From: CBDIDH01 sp965277595 | GTDB lineage: Bacteria > Planctomycetota > Planctomycetia > Isosphaerales > Isosphaeraceae | DNA: 64,000 nucleotides | Assembly (NCBI GenBank): GCA_965277595.1 | Contig: CBDIDH010000001.1 | Span: 1,488,001-1,552,000, forward strand | Reading direction: 5' to 3' | In this document: piece after piece, positions 1 to 8,714 of the stretch | Position numbering within the stretch: the first letter of the stretch is position 1 | Layout: each line of letters begins with the position of its first letter | The notes under the pieces: generated by a model | Seen by the model: the letters and a program-made list of their open reading frames with translations, nothing else | Databases searched by the model: none | Told to the model about the DNA's origin: nothing | Position numbers and translations under genes: made by a program

Positions 1-2
1 TT

Positions 3-1226
3 CGAGCCGCCGTCACCCAGGCACTCGGAACGATCGCCAGGCCCGAGATGTCCGCCTCGGCCTCTCCGTCGCAACAGCAGGCCGCGACCGCTTCCGCGCC
101 GATCGGGTCGTCGCCGCCGAGTCAGCCGACGTCGAACGGGAGCGGATCGACCAATTACCCCGGCGCTCCGCACACGTCGTTTAACGGTCACGCGTCGTAT
201 GCCGGTGCGGTCTCTCGGGCCGATCAGCAGGCGAAGGATCTGGGGATCATCGGTTCCGACGCGAGCCTGAGACTTGTCATCGAGATGGCCGGCACGATCG
301 CGCCGACGCGAACCCCGGTCCTGATCGTCGGCGAACGAGGCACGGGCAAGGCGCTCCTGGCCAGGACAATCCACAGTCTCGGCTCTCGGCCCGATCAGCC
401 CTTTGTCACGGTCGACTGCGCGGCGCTCAGCGAGGCCATGTCCGAACGCGAACGCGCCGCGGCAATGCCCGCGACGCCCCGATCCGAGCCCGGCTTCGAC
501 TGGTTGAGCAAGCTCACGCAGGCCCAGGGCGGAACGCTCTTTCTCGACGACGTGAGCGCCCTGTCCGACGACCTTCAGATGCAGCTTCTCCGCGCTCTGC
601 AAGACCGCGAACGCGACCACGCCTCGGGACACCACAACCCGCATGCCGACGTCCGATTTCTCATGTCGGCCGGCGAGAACCTCAACGCGCTGGTCGAGCA
701 GGGCAAGTTCCGTCAGGACCTCTATCATCGAGCGAGCGTCGTCTGCCTGAAGCTTCCGCCATTGAGGCATCGAGGGGCCGACGTCGAGCAGATGGCCGAG
801 TTCTTCCGGGCAAGGTTCACGCTGGAGTTTGGCAAGAACGTCGTCGGATTCACCCGCGATGCGCTCGATATCCTGAACAAACACGAGTGGCCGGGGAACG
901 TCCGCGAACTCGAAGGCGTCATCCAGCGCGGCGTGGCGCTCTGCCAGGGGACGCGGATCACCTCGGGCCACCTCTCGCCGAGCCTCTGCCATCCGCGATC
1001 GTCGCGCCTGCCGTCGTTCGCCCCGAGGACACACGTTCCCACCAATATCCGGCCGCTCAAGGAAGCGCTCGAAGATCCAGAAAAGCGGATCATCATCCAG
1101 GCCCTTCAGGCACTCAACTGGAATCGCCAGGAAACCGCTCGCGTCCTCGACATCAACCGGACCACGCTTTACAAGAAGATGAAGAAGTACGGCCTGCTCG
1201 TCGACGAGCCGATCTGGGTCAACTGA
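3..1226 (+). CDS. sigma-54-type AAA+ response regulator, 5' cut by window edge
   Basis: This is an NtrC-like AAA+ transcription regulator with a Fis-type DNA-binding tail. Counting from the ATG at 48, Walker A (GERGTGK) lies at residues 95-101, Walker B (GGTLFLDD) at 161-168, FRQDLYHR at 221-228, NVRELE at 284-289 and the Fis helix-turn-helix near 344-385 (ending TTLYKKMKKYGL). The frame stays open upstream to the window edge, and the residues before the ATG (AAVTQALGTIA) look like the last helix of a receiver domain, so the ATG is probably internal. A low-complexity Ser/Pro/Gln linker covers about residues 1-55. The GAFTGA loop that contacts sigma-54 is missing: the stretch between CAAL and GGTLF is short and unrelated. 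It may therefore regulate without sigma-54. The family is certain; the mode of action is inferred. Confidence 0.85.
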   Translation, partial: RAAVTQALGTIARPEMSASASPSQQQAATASAPIGSSPPSQPTSNGSGSTNYPGAPHTSFNGHASYAGAVSRADQQAKDLGIIGSDASLRLVIEMAGTIAPTRTPVLIVGERGTGKALLARTIHSLGSRPDQPFVTVDCAALSEAMSERERAAAMPATPRSEPGFDWLSKLTQAQGGTLFLDDVSALSDDLQMQLLRALQDRERDHASGHHNPHADVRFLMSAGENLNALVEQGKFRQDLYHRASVVCLKLPPLRHRGADVEQMAEFFRARFTLEFGKNVVGFTRDALDILNKHEWPGNVRELEGVIQRGVALCQGTRITSGHLSPSLCHPRSSRLPSFAPRTHVPTNIRPLKEALEDPEKRIIIQALQALNWNRQETARVLDINRTTLYKKMKKYGLLVDEPIWVN

Positions 1227-1242
1227 GACTGACAGGCCGGTA

Positions 1243-1350
1243 GGAGAATTGCAAAGTCGTTCATTTCCATGACCGATGACCAAGGACCGATGACCAGAAG
1301 GCGGAATTTTCGGTCATCGGTCCTTGGTCTTCGGGACTTTGCAATCCTCC
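1243..1350. repeat. hairpin repeat unit, GACCGATGACC family (copy A)
   Basis: This is a 108 bp inverted-repeat unit. The outer arms GGAGAATTGCAAAGTC and GACTTTGCAATCCTCC are complementary apart from one base. The inner arms are built from GACCGATGACC and GACCAAGGACC on the left and GGTCATCGGTCC on the right, around a GGCGGAATTTTC loop. Units with the same core recur at 32891-32990, 53984-54108 and twice within 57191-57510. It lies directly after the regulator gene, where a transcript would fold into a long hairpin. Whether it is a terminator, a REP-like element or a MITE is not settled by the sequence. Confidence 0.8.
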
Positions 1351-1592
1351 TGGAAAGGCCGGTTAAACTGTACGACCCGACACGCAGACCCGGACCCCGC
1401 CCGACCGGTGGTTCCGGGTCGCTGCCTTTCGTCGACGACAAGAGCCTGGAATTGGACTCAGGCTCAAGATCATCTTGACCCCGTTCGTTCTGGAACGGGA
1501 TAATTCCTTGACCACGACCGGGACGGGGATGACAGCAACGGGCGGCTCTCCTCCGGACCGCAAGAGCCGGACCCAGGGAGACGCAACGCCCG

Positions 1593-2249
1593 ATGAGCGA
1601 CGCGACGACGCGAGCCGAACCGGCCAAGGCCGCCGAGATGCCCCCCAGTCCTCCCGAAGGCTGGACCGATCCCGCGCCCGATCGTCCGATCCCCTTCTGG
1701 TCGGCACTTCGGCAAGACCTCGTGGCGCAAATTCCCGGCGATCGTCGCGAGAAATCCGCGATCGGCTGGACACTGACAACGGCGCGGATCGCCCTGACCT
1801 CGCCGGGGTTCAAGGTGACCTTCTTTTATCGACTCAACCACACGATCAGCCAGCGCGGGGGTCGGCCGGGCCGGCTCGTCGCCGGAATCATCAACTGGTT
1901 CGTGCATCATGCGTTTTTCTGCGCCATTGCTCCATCGGCACGACTTCACGGCGGCCTGATCTTGCCGCACCCGCAAGGGGTGATTATCGGCAGTTCGGTG
2001 GTGGTGGGGCCGAGAGCCTGGATCTATCAAAACGTGACGATCGGCGGCGCGGGAGGAAAACTCGGCGAGCCGAAGATCGGGGCTGATTGCCGGATTCATT
2101 GCGGCTCGGTGATTGCCGGGCCGATCACCCTCGGCGACGAGGTGGTTGTCAGTCCGCTCTCGCTCGTGCAACGGAACGTGCCGAGCCGGAGCATGGCCGT
2201 CGGCGTTCCCGCGAACGTCTTTCCGCAATTTTCAAAGGCGAAGGGGTGA
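1593..2249 (+). CDS. serine O-acetyltransferase-like hexapeptide-repeat acetyltransferase
   Basis: This is a 218-residue acyltransferase of the CysE/left-handed beta-helix class. An N-terminal helical part (to about residue 100) precedes hexapeptide repeats, with IIGSSVVVGP, WIYQNVTIGG, KIGADCRIHCGSVI and the closing AVGVPANVFP. LILPHPQGVIIG aligns with the LFIDHGxGVVIG active-site segment of serine acetyltransferases, with Pro in place of Asp before the His. It is shorter than typical CysE and is the first gene of a tight plus-strand operon with fkbH-like, ACP and MaoC-SDR genes. The acceptor may therefore be something other than free serine, such as a sugar or a pathway intermediate. The fold is clear; the substrate is not. 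Confidence 0.8.
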   Translation: MSDATTRAEPAKAAEMPPSPPEGWTDPAPDRPIPFWSALRQDLVAQIPGDRREKSAIGWTLTTARIALTSPGFKVTFFYRLNHTISQRGGRPGRLVAGIINWFVHHAFFCAIAPSARLHGGLILPHPQGVIIGSSVVVGPRAWIYQNVTIGGAGGKLGEPKIGADCRIHCGSVIAGPITLGDEVVVSPLSLVQRNVPSRSMAVGVPANVFPQFSKAKG

Positions 2250-2256
2250 CCCGGCC

Positions 2257-3993
2257 GTGAAGCTCGTCGACGCCCTCAAGACGATTCAGGCCGCGCCCGC
2301 GGAGGCTCGCCCCTTGCCGGTCTCTCTGGCCTGCGGGTTCACGCCGCTTCACCTCAAAACCTTTCTGACCGCCCAGATTCAACAGCGATCGCCCGGCCGA
2401 AAAGTCCGCCTGACCGAGGGCCTTTACGGCGACGCCATCGGCAACATCGAGCGGCTTGTCACGCTCGACCCGACGCCCGAAGCGGCCATCCTCGCGCTGG
2501 AGTGGTCGGACTTTGACCCGCGTCTGGGCCTTCGCGGTCTCGGTAACTGGAATCCTGGCGACCTGGCCGACATCCTCGCGACGGTCTTTGAATCGACCCG
2601 ACGCCTTGCGACCGCGATCGATCAACTGTCGGGTCGCATTCCCTTACGGGTCAGTTTGCCAAACCTCCCCTTGCCGCCGGTTTCTCATTTACCAGGCCAA
2701 CGCGCGGGGGCGTTTGAACTGGGCGTGCGTGCCCGGGTCTTGCAGGTCGGGGCGAGCCTCGCGGAAGGGTCGAACGTCGCGATCGTCAATCCCCAGCGCC
2801 TCGACCGCCTTTCCCCCAACGACCAGCGTCTCGACGCCGCCGCCGAACTGGCGAGCGGCTTCCCGTACACGATCGCTCATGCGTCAATCCTCGGAAACCT
2901 TCTCGCCGAACTGGTCGTGCCTCGTCCTCCCAAAAAAGGACTGATTACCGACCTGGATGACACCCTCTGGCGCGGCCTTGTGGGGGAAGTTGGTGCTCAG
3001 GGGGTGACCTGGGACCTTGACCACAAGAGTCATGCGCATGCATTGTATCAACGCATGCTTCGATCCCTGGCCGGGGCTGGCGTTCTCGTGGCGATCGCCA
3101 GCAAGAACGACCCGGCGGTGGTTGCCGAGGCGTTCGAATCGCGTCACGAACTCGCCGCGCTGCGATCCCAGATATTTCCGGTCGAGGTCTCGTGGGGGAA
3201 GAAGTCGGAAGCGGTCGGCCGGATTCTTCGGGCCTGGAACATCAGCGCGGACGATGTCGTCTTCGTCGATGACAGCCCGATGGAACTGGCCGAGGTTCAA
3301 GCCGCCTGGCCCGAGATTACCCCCTTGCCATTTCCCAGCGGAAGCGATGCCCGCGTGGTCGCGCTTCTCGAAGAACTTCGCGACCTCTTTGGCAAGGATG
3401 CCGTTCGCGCCGACGACGCCCTGCGTCTTGAAAGCCTTCGCGCCGCCGCCTCGTTCCGCCAGCAAGCCAGCGAGACCGCCAGCGATCCCGACGCCTTTTT
3501 GTCGCGCGCGGATGCGGAAATTTGCCTGAATTTCTCCAAGAATCCTCCCGATCCTCGTGCATTCGAACTGATCAACAAAACAAACCAGTTTAACCTGAAC
3601 GGCCGACGACAGACCGAGGGTTCCTGGCTCGCCCACCTGGCCGATCCTTCCACGTTTTTGATGACCGTCAGTTATGCCGATAAGTTTGGCCCCCTGGGAA
3701 CCATCGCCGCCGTGGCCGGGCGGATCGTGGAATCCGAGGTCACGCTTCGGGTGGAGTCGTGGGTTTTGAGTTGCCGCGCGTTTTCGAGACGGATTGAATA
3801 CGCCTGCCTCAAGGCTCTTTTCGAAAAATTTAACGCCTCCGCGATGGTTTTTGAGTACGAGCCAACATCCAAGAACGGACCTCTGCGTGATTTTTTCAAG
3901 GATCTGCTCGGCAAGGAGCCGGCCGGGCTGTTCAAGATCACAAAATCCGATTTTGATCCGAAATGTCCGCCCCTTTATCAACGAATCGAATAA
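2257..3993 (+). CDS. FkbH-like HAD-IIIC phosphatase/acyltransferase
   Basis: This 578-residue protein belongs to the FkbH family, which loads glycerate-type three-carbon units from 1,3-bisphosphoglycerate onto an acyl carrier protein in polyketide and related pathways. The HAD nucleophile motif is DLDDT at residues 232-236, followed by LWRG. The later HAD motif VVFVDDSPMELAEV is present, as is the C-terminal acetyltransferase-like part with FELINKTNQFNLNGRR and a closing PPLYQRIE. The GTG at 2257, 8 bases after the previous stop, was chosen because the longer reading frame overlaps the preceding gene deeply. An acyl carrier protein follows 78 bases downstream, the usual partner. The family is certain; the exact C3 unit is inferred. 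Confidence 0.88.
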   Translation: MKLVDALKTIQAAPAEARPLPVSLACGFTPLHLKTFLTAQIQQRSPGRKVRLTEGLYGDAIGNIERLVTLDPTPEAAILALEWSDFDPRLGLRGLGNWNPGDLADILATVFESTRRLATAIDQLSGRIPLRVSLPNLPLPPVSHLPGQRAGAFELGVRARVLQVGASLAEGSNVAIVNPQRLDRLSPNDQRLDAAAELASGFPYTIAHASILGNLLAELVVPRPPKKGLITDLDDTLWRGLVGEVGAQGVTWDLDHKSHAHALYQRMLRSLAGAGVLVAIASKNDPAVVAEAFESRHELAALRSQIFPVEVSWGKKSEAVGRILRAWNISADDVVFVDDSPMELAEVQAAWPEITPLPFPSGSDARVVALLEELRDLFGKDAVRADDALRLESLRAAASFRQQASETASDPDAFLSRADAEICLNFSKNPPDPRAFELINKTNQFNLNGRRQTEGSWLAHLADPSTFLMTVSYADKFGPLGTIAAVAGRIVESEVTLRVESWVLSCRAFSRRIEYACLKALFEKFNASAMVFEYEPTSKNGPLRDFFKDLLGKEPAGLFKITKSDFDPKCPPLYQRIE

Positions 3994-4071
3994 TTGCGGA
4001 ATTTAAGCCTGTTCGACTGTTCGCATTCTCTGTTAACGAACACGATGACATGATTTTCAAGGAACTGATCC

Positions 4072-4320
4072 ATGGCTGAACCGAGCCCGCGCGAACGCTT
4101 GATTCAATGCGTCTCCGCGTATTTCACGTCGTTGACGCCCGCGGAAATTCCCAGGGCCTCGATGGCGACCGTTGGCGAGTGGGATTCGATGGCCTCCGTC
4201 ACGCTGATCGCGGTCGTTCAGGAGGAATTCGGGATCGAGGTCGCGCCCGACGATTACGAAAAATTTGTCTCGTTCGAGACCATTCTCGACTACCTTGAGA
4301 ACGAGCAACATGTCGCCTGA
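4072..4320 (+). CDS. acyl carrier protein
   Basis: This is an 82-residue acidic carrier protein. The phosphopantetheine site is EWDSMASVTL, with the modified Ser at residue 39 after the conserved Asp. The length and four-helix pattern fit a free-standing ACP. It lies between the FkbH-like gene and the MaoC-SDR gene, and its last bases overlap the start of the latter. It is probably the dedicated carrier for the unit made by the FkbH-like enzyme rather than the fatty-acid ACP. Confidence 0.9.
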   Translation: MAEPSPRERLIQCVSAYFTSLTPAEIPRASMATVGEWDSMASVTLIAVVQEEFGIEVAPDDYEKFVSFETILDYLENEQHVA

Positions 4321-5506
4321 CGCCCCTCGCGTTTTCCGGGGTGAAGACCTTCGCGTCGGTCTCTCGGCCGACTTTGAACGCGAGATCAGCGAGGCCGATA
4401 TCCTCGCCTTCGCCGCCAACTCGGGCGACGCTAACCCGCTTCACGTCGACGCTGAGTATGCCCGAGGCACCTCTTACGGCGGCCGACTCGTGCATGGCGC
4501 CTTTCAGGTCGGCCTGGCCTCGGCGATGATCGGCATGCATTTGCCGGGGCAATTCGTGCTTCTGGCAAGCCTCGGCGCTCGATTCCCGGCCCCTTTGTAC
4601 TTCCCATGCCGCGTACGCGTTCGCGGCGAAATCACGGCCTGGAACGCGGAGAGTCGCGGCGGACAGGTCAAGGTGACCGTCGTCGAAACCTCGCGGCAGG
4701 TGCCGACGGCCGAGATCGTCATGGGGTTCACGCTCCACGAACCGATCACGCAAAAAGAGCAGGTTCGGCCTGTCGCGGAGACGTCACGTTCGGGCGAAGG
4801 GCGTCCGATCGTCCTTGTCACGGGCGCCTCGGGGGGCCTGGGTGTCCGCCTTGTGGAAACGCTTTCGGAACGCTTTGACGTGCTGGCGTTGACCCGGAGC
4901 GTCTCGCTTCCCGAGGAAATTCGCGGTCTCCCCGGCGTTCGCGAATGGCGGGCCGACCTGGCGGACGCGAATTTGAGTCTCGGGATGCGCGAGGTGCTCG
5001 GCGGTCGTTCGCTTTATGGGATTGTCCACGCGGCCTGGCCCGGTGCGCCTCTGGGGGGTCTGCTCCAGGCGCAGGATGAGGTGATCGAGAGCCAGATTCT
5101 CTTCGGCTCGACGACAACCATCCGCCTGGCCCGGCTCCTTTTTGAGACAGTCGGCGAAGAGGGGGGTCGGTTCGTGGCGATCGGGTCGGTGGTGGGAAGT
5201 CAGAAGCCGGTGATCACAATGGCCGGCTATTCGCTTGGCAAGGCGGCGCTTGAGAATGCCGTCAAACTGCTGGCCCCGGAACTGGCTCGGCGGAAGATCA
5301 CCATTAACGCCGTTTGCCCATCGTTCATTCCGACTGGAATGAATCAACATAAAACCGAACCTCAGCGCAAGCTGGAAGCCGCTCGGGTGCCCCTCGGCCG
5401 CCTCTGCGATCCCGACGACGTCTCCGGCGCAGTCGCTTATCTTCTTTCGGAGGGCTCGGGATTTCTCTCGGGACAGGTCATCGGGTTAACGGGGGGACAG
5501 TTATAA
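4310..5506 (+). CDS. MaoC-like hydratase fused to an SDR ketoreductase
   Basis: This 398-residue two-domain enzyme begins with a MaoC/hot-dog hydratase domain (about residues 1-145; NSGDANPLHVD and YGGRLVHGAFQ carry the usual Asp and His region). It continues with a short-chain dehydrogenase domain (about 165-398) with TGASGGLG near residue 170, catalytic YSLGK at Tyr307 and Lys311, and a closing GLTGGQL. The two domains are the reduction and dehydration steps of fatty-acid or polyketide elongation, here in one chain. The ATG at 4310 overlaps the ACP stop by 11 bases, so translation is probably coupled. No ketosynthase is in the operon, so any extension step would be encoded elsewhere. Confidence 0.87.
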   Translation: MSPDAPRVFRGEDLRVGLSADFEREISEADILAFAANSGDANPLHVDAEYARGTSYGGRLVHGAFQVGLASAMIGMHLPGQFVLLASLGARFPAPLYFPCRVRVRGEITAWNAESRGGQVKVTVVETSRQVPTAEIVMGFTLHEPITQKEQVRPVAETSRSGEGRPIVLVTGASGGLGVRLVETLSERFDVLALTRSVSLPEEIRGLPGVREWRADLADANLSLGMREVLGGRSLYGIVHAAWPGAPLGGLLQAQDEVIESQILFGSTTTIRLARLLFETVGEEGGRFVAIGSVVGSQKPVITMAGYSLGKAALENAVKLLAPELARRKITINAVCPSFIPTGMNQHKTEPQRKLEAARVPLGRLCDPDDVSGAVAYLLSEGSGFLSGQVIGLTGGQL

Positions 5507-5530
5507 TCGACTTATTAGCAAAAATTTCGC

Positions 5531-5998
5531 TCAAACATCCGTTGACGTGCCTGTGATCGGTTCCCAATGCGCGGCGTTGACCAATCGACCGAGGTGGCGA
5601 ACATTCTCCGTGGCGACGGTCACCGAGTCGTTCGGTCCCGCGGCCATCAGGGCCTGCGCGGCGAGGATGCAGTCACCGTCGATCGCTTCTGGGGGAGCCG
5701 TCGTCAAGCCGATGCGTCGAGCCATCGCCCACAATTCCGCCGCGCGCAACATGACATCCGTGTTCAAGGGGACGTATTCCAGGGTTGCCTTGACCTGGTC
5801 GAGTCGCCGAATTCCATTGGTCGACCCGATATGCAGCAGCTTTCGCCGAATCTCGTAGTCGGCTATCTCCGGGACAAAGATGCGAACACCGCTCTTAGCC
5901 AGAGACTTGACCCACGTTCGGCACTCATCGGGCCGAGGCTTTCCCCGAGCATTGGCCAGTAATCCCAGCGGTCCGGAATCGAGGAAAACAAGACGCAT
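5531..5998 (-). CDS. PIN-domain (VapC-like) ribonuclease
   Basis: This is a 155-residue PIN-domain protein. It shows FLDSGPLG at the N-terminus with the first acidic residue, PEIADYEIRRKL in the middle, and DGDCILAAQAL carrying the next acidic cluster, followed by VATENVRHLGRL. PIN toxins cleave RNA with metal bound by these acidic residues. The start codon overlaps the stop of the upstream small gene by one base (TGATG), the usual toxin-antitoxin coupling. It converges on the MaoC-SDR gene with 24 bases between the stops. Confidence 0.8.
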   Translation of the reverse strand: MRLVFLDSGPLGLLANARGKPRPDECRTWVKSLAKSGVRIFVPEIADYEIRRKLLHIGSTNGIRRLDQVKATLEYVPLNTDVMLRAAELWAMARRIGLTTAPPEAIDGDCILAAQALMAAGPNDSVTVATENVRHLGRLVNAAHWEPITGTSTDV

Positions 5999-6222
5999 CA
6001 GCGAAACCGTTTTCGATCGGAGAGCGGCTCTTCATCAACGGCCCTGATGAGAGCCTCAAGCGTATGCCGTTGTTCTTCCTCGTCACCCATGTCATCGAGA
6101 GCATCGAGGCCGCGAGCGATCTCAACGGCCCGCGCGCGTATCTCGTTATCGGTCATCGGGAGGACCCGGCCTCGGGCATCGACCGAACGGTGAGGAGAGG
6201 CCGTTGAGGGGGCGGTGGCCAT
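5998..6222 (-). CDS. putative antitoxin of the PIN toxin
   Basis: This is a small 74-residue acidic helical protein (core TDNEIRARAVEIARG, then ALDDMGDEEEQRHTLEALIRAVDEE) encoded immediately upstream of the PIN gene with a one-base overlap. I do not recognise a standard DNA-binding domain. The antitoxin role is inferred from position and size. A Met at 6156 is an alternative start, and neither start has a clear ribosome binding site. Confidence 0.6.
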   Translation of the reverse strand: MATAPSTASPHRSVDARGRVLPMTDNEIRARAVEIARGLDALDDMGDEEEQRHTLEALIRAVDEEPLSDRKRFR

Positions 6223-6348
6223 GGTGGGGGGCTTCTGAGTTCGGGAGCGGTATCCCGACGTGAGGGATCAATCATGCTTCTTGACGTTGGATGGACACCG
6301 CCCACCGAAAACGTTGAGGGGTCAGAGGATAGGTGAGCAATGCCCCTC

Positions 6349-6687
6349 CTACGACTTATCACCAACATAGGACCAGCCGCAAGCCGGACACCGTGTCTTC
6401 GCTCCAGGGATCTCCTCACCGCAGGCTAAGCAGGGTATGGCAACGGCTTCTTCCTCAGCGATAACACCTCCCTCGTCGATCTTTGGCTGCACAATACAGT
6501 CGGTTTCCAAACTGCTCAACTGTCCGATCCCCATGGGTAGCATGGCTTCGACCAAAACGCCGAGAGGACCGAACAAGAGACCCAGCACGAAGCCTTCGAA
6601 TATCCCGCGTCGCTTCTGGGCCGCGATCCACGCGCCGAAACCCCCGAAAACGGCTGCGGAAACGACAAGGAAGATGAGCCAATCCAT
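6349..6687 (-). CDS. small membrane protein with C-terminal zinc ribbon
   Basis: This 112-residue protein has two hydrophobic helices (about residues 3-22 and 31-51) and a short acidic linker. It ends in a zinc ribbon with CLACGEEIPGAKTRCPACGW, two CxxC pairs. It is probably an inner-membrane protein with the ribbon in the cytoplasm. The function is unknown. Confidence 0.65.
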   Translation of the reverse strand: MDWLIFLVVSAAVFGGFGAWIAAQKRRGIFEGFVLGLLFGPLGVLVEAMLPMGIGQLSSLETDCIVQPKIDEGGVIAEEEAVAIPCLACGEEIPGAKTRCPACGWSYVGDKS

Positions 6688-6712
6688 AAGCTTGAGTCTG
6701 ACCCCACGCCGA

Positions 6713-8497
6713 CTAGCTCTTGATGATATCCCTGTACGTCCCCCCCGCCGGGATCATCGGCAGGACGTGCTCCTGGTAGGGGACCATGAACTCAAGAACG
6801 TATGGGCCGTCGTGGGCGATCATCTCCTTGAGAGCGTCGACGACGTCGGCCTTGTGGCGAATCTGGCGGGCGGCGATGCCGAACCCCTTGGCGATCCCGA
6901 TGAAGTCGGGATAGGAAACCTCGGGGAGATCGCCTTCGCCCTGGCCGGTCGCCTCGGGATGGTCAATCGGGCCGAGATACGTGTGAGCGCGGTTGCCGGC
7001 GTGGAAACGGTCTTCCCACTGGACGACCATGCCAAGGTGCTGGTTGTTCAGCAGGATGACCTTCACGGGAAGCTTTTCACAGTAGAGAGTCGCCAGTTCC
7101 TGGATGTTCATGACGAGGCTGCCGTCGCCATCGACATCCACCACGAGGGCGTCCGGGAAGGCGGCCTGGGCACCCATCGCCGCGGGAAGGCCGAAGCCCA
7201 TCGAACCGAGGCCGCCGGAGGTGACCCAGGTCCGGGCCTTGTTGAACTTCGTCCACTGCGCGGCCCACATCTGGTGCTGGCCGACGCCCGTCGTCATGAT
7301 GAAATCGCCCTTCGCCAGATTCGAGAACTGATCGATGACGTACTGGGGCATGATCGCGTCGTCGCGTTGATCATACGTCATCGGGTCGCTGGCGCGCCAG
7401 GCGTCAAGCTGCTGGTGCCAGTCGCGCCAGTCACCCTTTTCGGCCGACGGCGAAATCGCGGAAAGGAATGACTTGACGTCGGTATTGATCGCCGTGTGCG
7501 CCTTCTTGTTCTTGTTGATCTCCGAGGCGTCGATATCGACGTGGATGATCCGCCCGTGCTTGGCGAACTCGCTGAGCTTGCCGGTCACCCGGTCATCGAA
7601 CCGAACCCCAAGCGCCAGCAAGAGATCGGCCTCGTTGATGGCGTTGTTGGAATAGACCGTGCCGTGCATTCCGAGCATGCCGAGCGAGAGATAATGATCG
7701 CTCGGGAAGGCACCAAGCCCTTGCAAGGTCATGGCGACGGGAATGCCGGTCTTCGCGGCGAATTCGCGGAGTTCCTCGGCCGCTCCCGAGGCGATCACGC
7801 CGCCGCCGCAATAGATGATCGGCTTCTTGCTTTTCTTGATCGCGTCAAGGGCCTCGCGGATCTTCTCGGCGGACGGGGGACCGGGAAGTCGGTAGCCGGG
7901 TAAGGCCATCGCGACGTCGTAATCCGGGTTCGGCACGAGCGTATTCTGGACGTCCTTGGGAACGTCGATGAGCACCGGGCCGGGGCGTCCGGTGCTGGCG
8001 ATGTGAAAGGCTTCCTTGACGATCCGGGCCATGTCGCGAGCGTTCTGCACCAGGTAATGATGCTTCGTGATCGCCCGACAGACCTCGACCATCGGCGTTT
8101 CCTGAAACGCGTCGGTGCCGATGACGTGGGTGGGAACCTGGCCGGTGATCGCCACGATCGGGAGGGAGTCAAGCTTGGCGTCGGCAAGGCCGGTCACCAG
8201 GTTCAGGGCCCCTGGACCAGACGTCGCCATCACGACGCCGGGCTTGCCGGTGACCCGAGCGTAGCCTTCGGCGGCGAAGACGCCTCCTTGCTCATGGCGC
8301 GGCAGAATCGTGCGGATCTTATCCTTGTAGCGCGTGAGGGCCTGGTGCATCGGCATGCTGGCGCCGCCGGGATAGGCGAAGATGACCTCAACGCCATGCC
8401 GCACGAGCGATTCAACGAGGACGTCGGCCCCGGTAAACGGTTTGGTTTTCGGTTCGGTCGAAGTCTGCTGGTCGATCGTCGCCACGGCATTCCTCAT
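6713..8497 (-). CDS. ilvB: acetolactate synthase large subunit
   Basis: This thiamine diphosphate enzyme condenses pyruvate with pyruvate or 2-oxobutyrate in branched-chain amino acid synthesis. The roughly 594-residue length matches the family. It shows VIFAYPGGASMP at the start, RHEQGGVFAAEGYAR, the FAD-domain region, and the diphosphate motif GDGSLVMNIQEL with LLNNQHLGMV near the C-terminus. The Met at 8497 (MRNAVATIDQQ) was chosen over a Met 45 bases upstream because homology begins soon after. No small subunit (ilvN/ilvH) is adjacent, which is unusual because the two are often linked. Confidence 0.92.
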   Translation of the reverse strand: MRNAVATIDQQTSTEPKTKPFTGADVLVESLVRHGVEVIFAYPGGASMPMHQALTRYKDKIRTILPRHEQGGVFAAEGYARVTGKPGVVMATSGPGALNLVTGLADAKLDSLPIVAITGQVPTHVIGTDAFQETPMVEVCRAITKHHYLVQNARDMARIVKEAFHIASTGRPGPVLIDVPKDVQNTLVPNPDYDVAMALPGYRLPGPPSAEKIREALDAIKKSKKPIIYCGGGVIASGAAEELREFAAKTGIPVAMTLQGLGAFPSDHYLSLGMLGMHGTVYSNNAINEADLLLALGVRFDDRVTGKLSEFAKHGRIIHVDIDASEINKNKKAHTAINTDVKSFLSAISPSAEKGDWRDWHQQLDAWRASDPMTYDQRDDAIMPQYVIDQFSNLAKGDFIMTTGVGQHQMWAAQWTKFNKARTWVTSGGLGSMGFGLPAAMGAQAAFPDALVVDVDGDGSLVMNIQELATLYCEKLPVKVILLNNQHLGMVVQWEDRFHAGNRAHTYLGPIDHPEATGQGEGDLPEVSYPDFIGIAKGFGIAARQIRHKADVVDALKEMIAHDGPYVLEFMVPYQEHVLPMIPAGGTYRDIIKS

Positions 8498-8714
8498 TTC
8501 CGGACGGGTTATCCGTCCCGCAATCATCAGGCCCGGCCCCATCGGGGGCCGTGTTTCAGAATCAGTAAGATTCTAAAGGATCGAATGCACCCGGACAACC
8601 CGCCCGGATGCCCTGGTTGCGTAAATTCCAGTTTCGAAACTGGACCGAGGACCGGTCCTGAAGGTTCGCTCCGCTCGAAGTCGCGACAATGGAACCGGAA
8701 GCGAAAGAACTCAA

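Noticed and set aside
6437..7471. 344-residue plus-strand open frame
   Set aside because: It is antisense to the acetolactate synthase gene, whose motifs are unmistakable.
8629..8644. Palindrome CCAGTTTCGAAACTGG upstream of ilvB
   Set aside because: It is a single short palindrome without T-run or leader peptide. I could not support attenuation or an operator.
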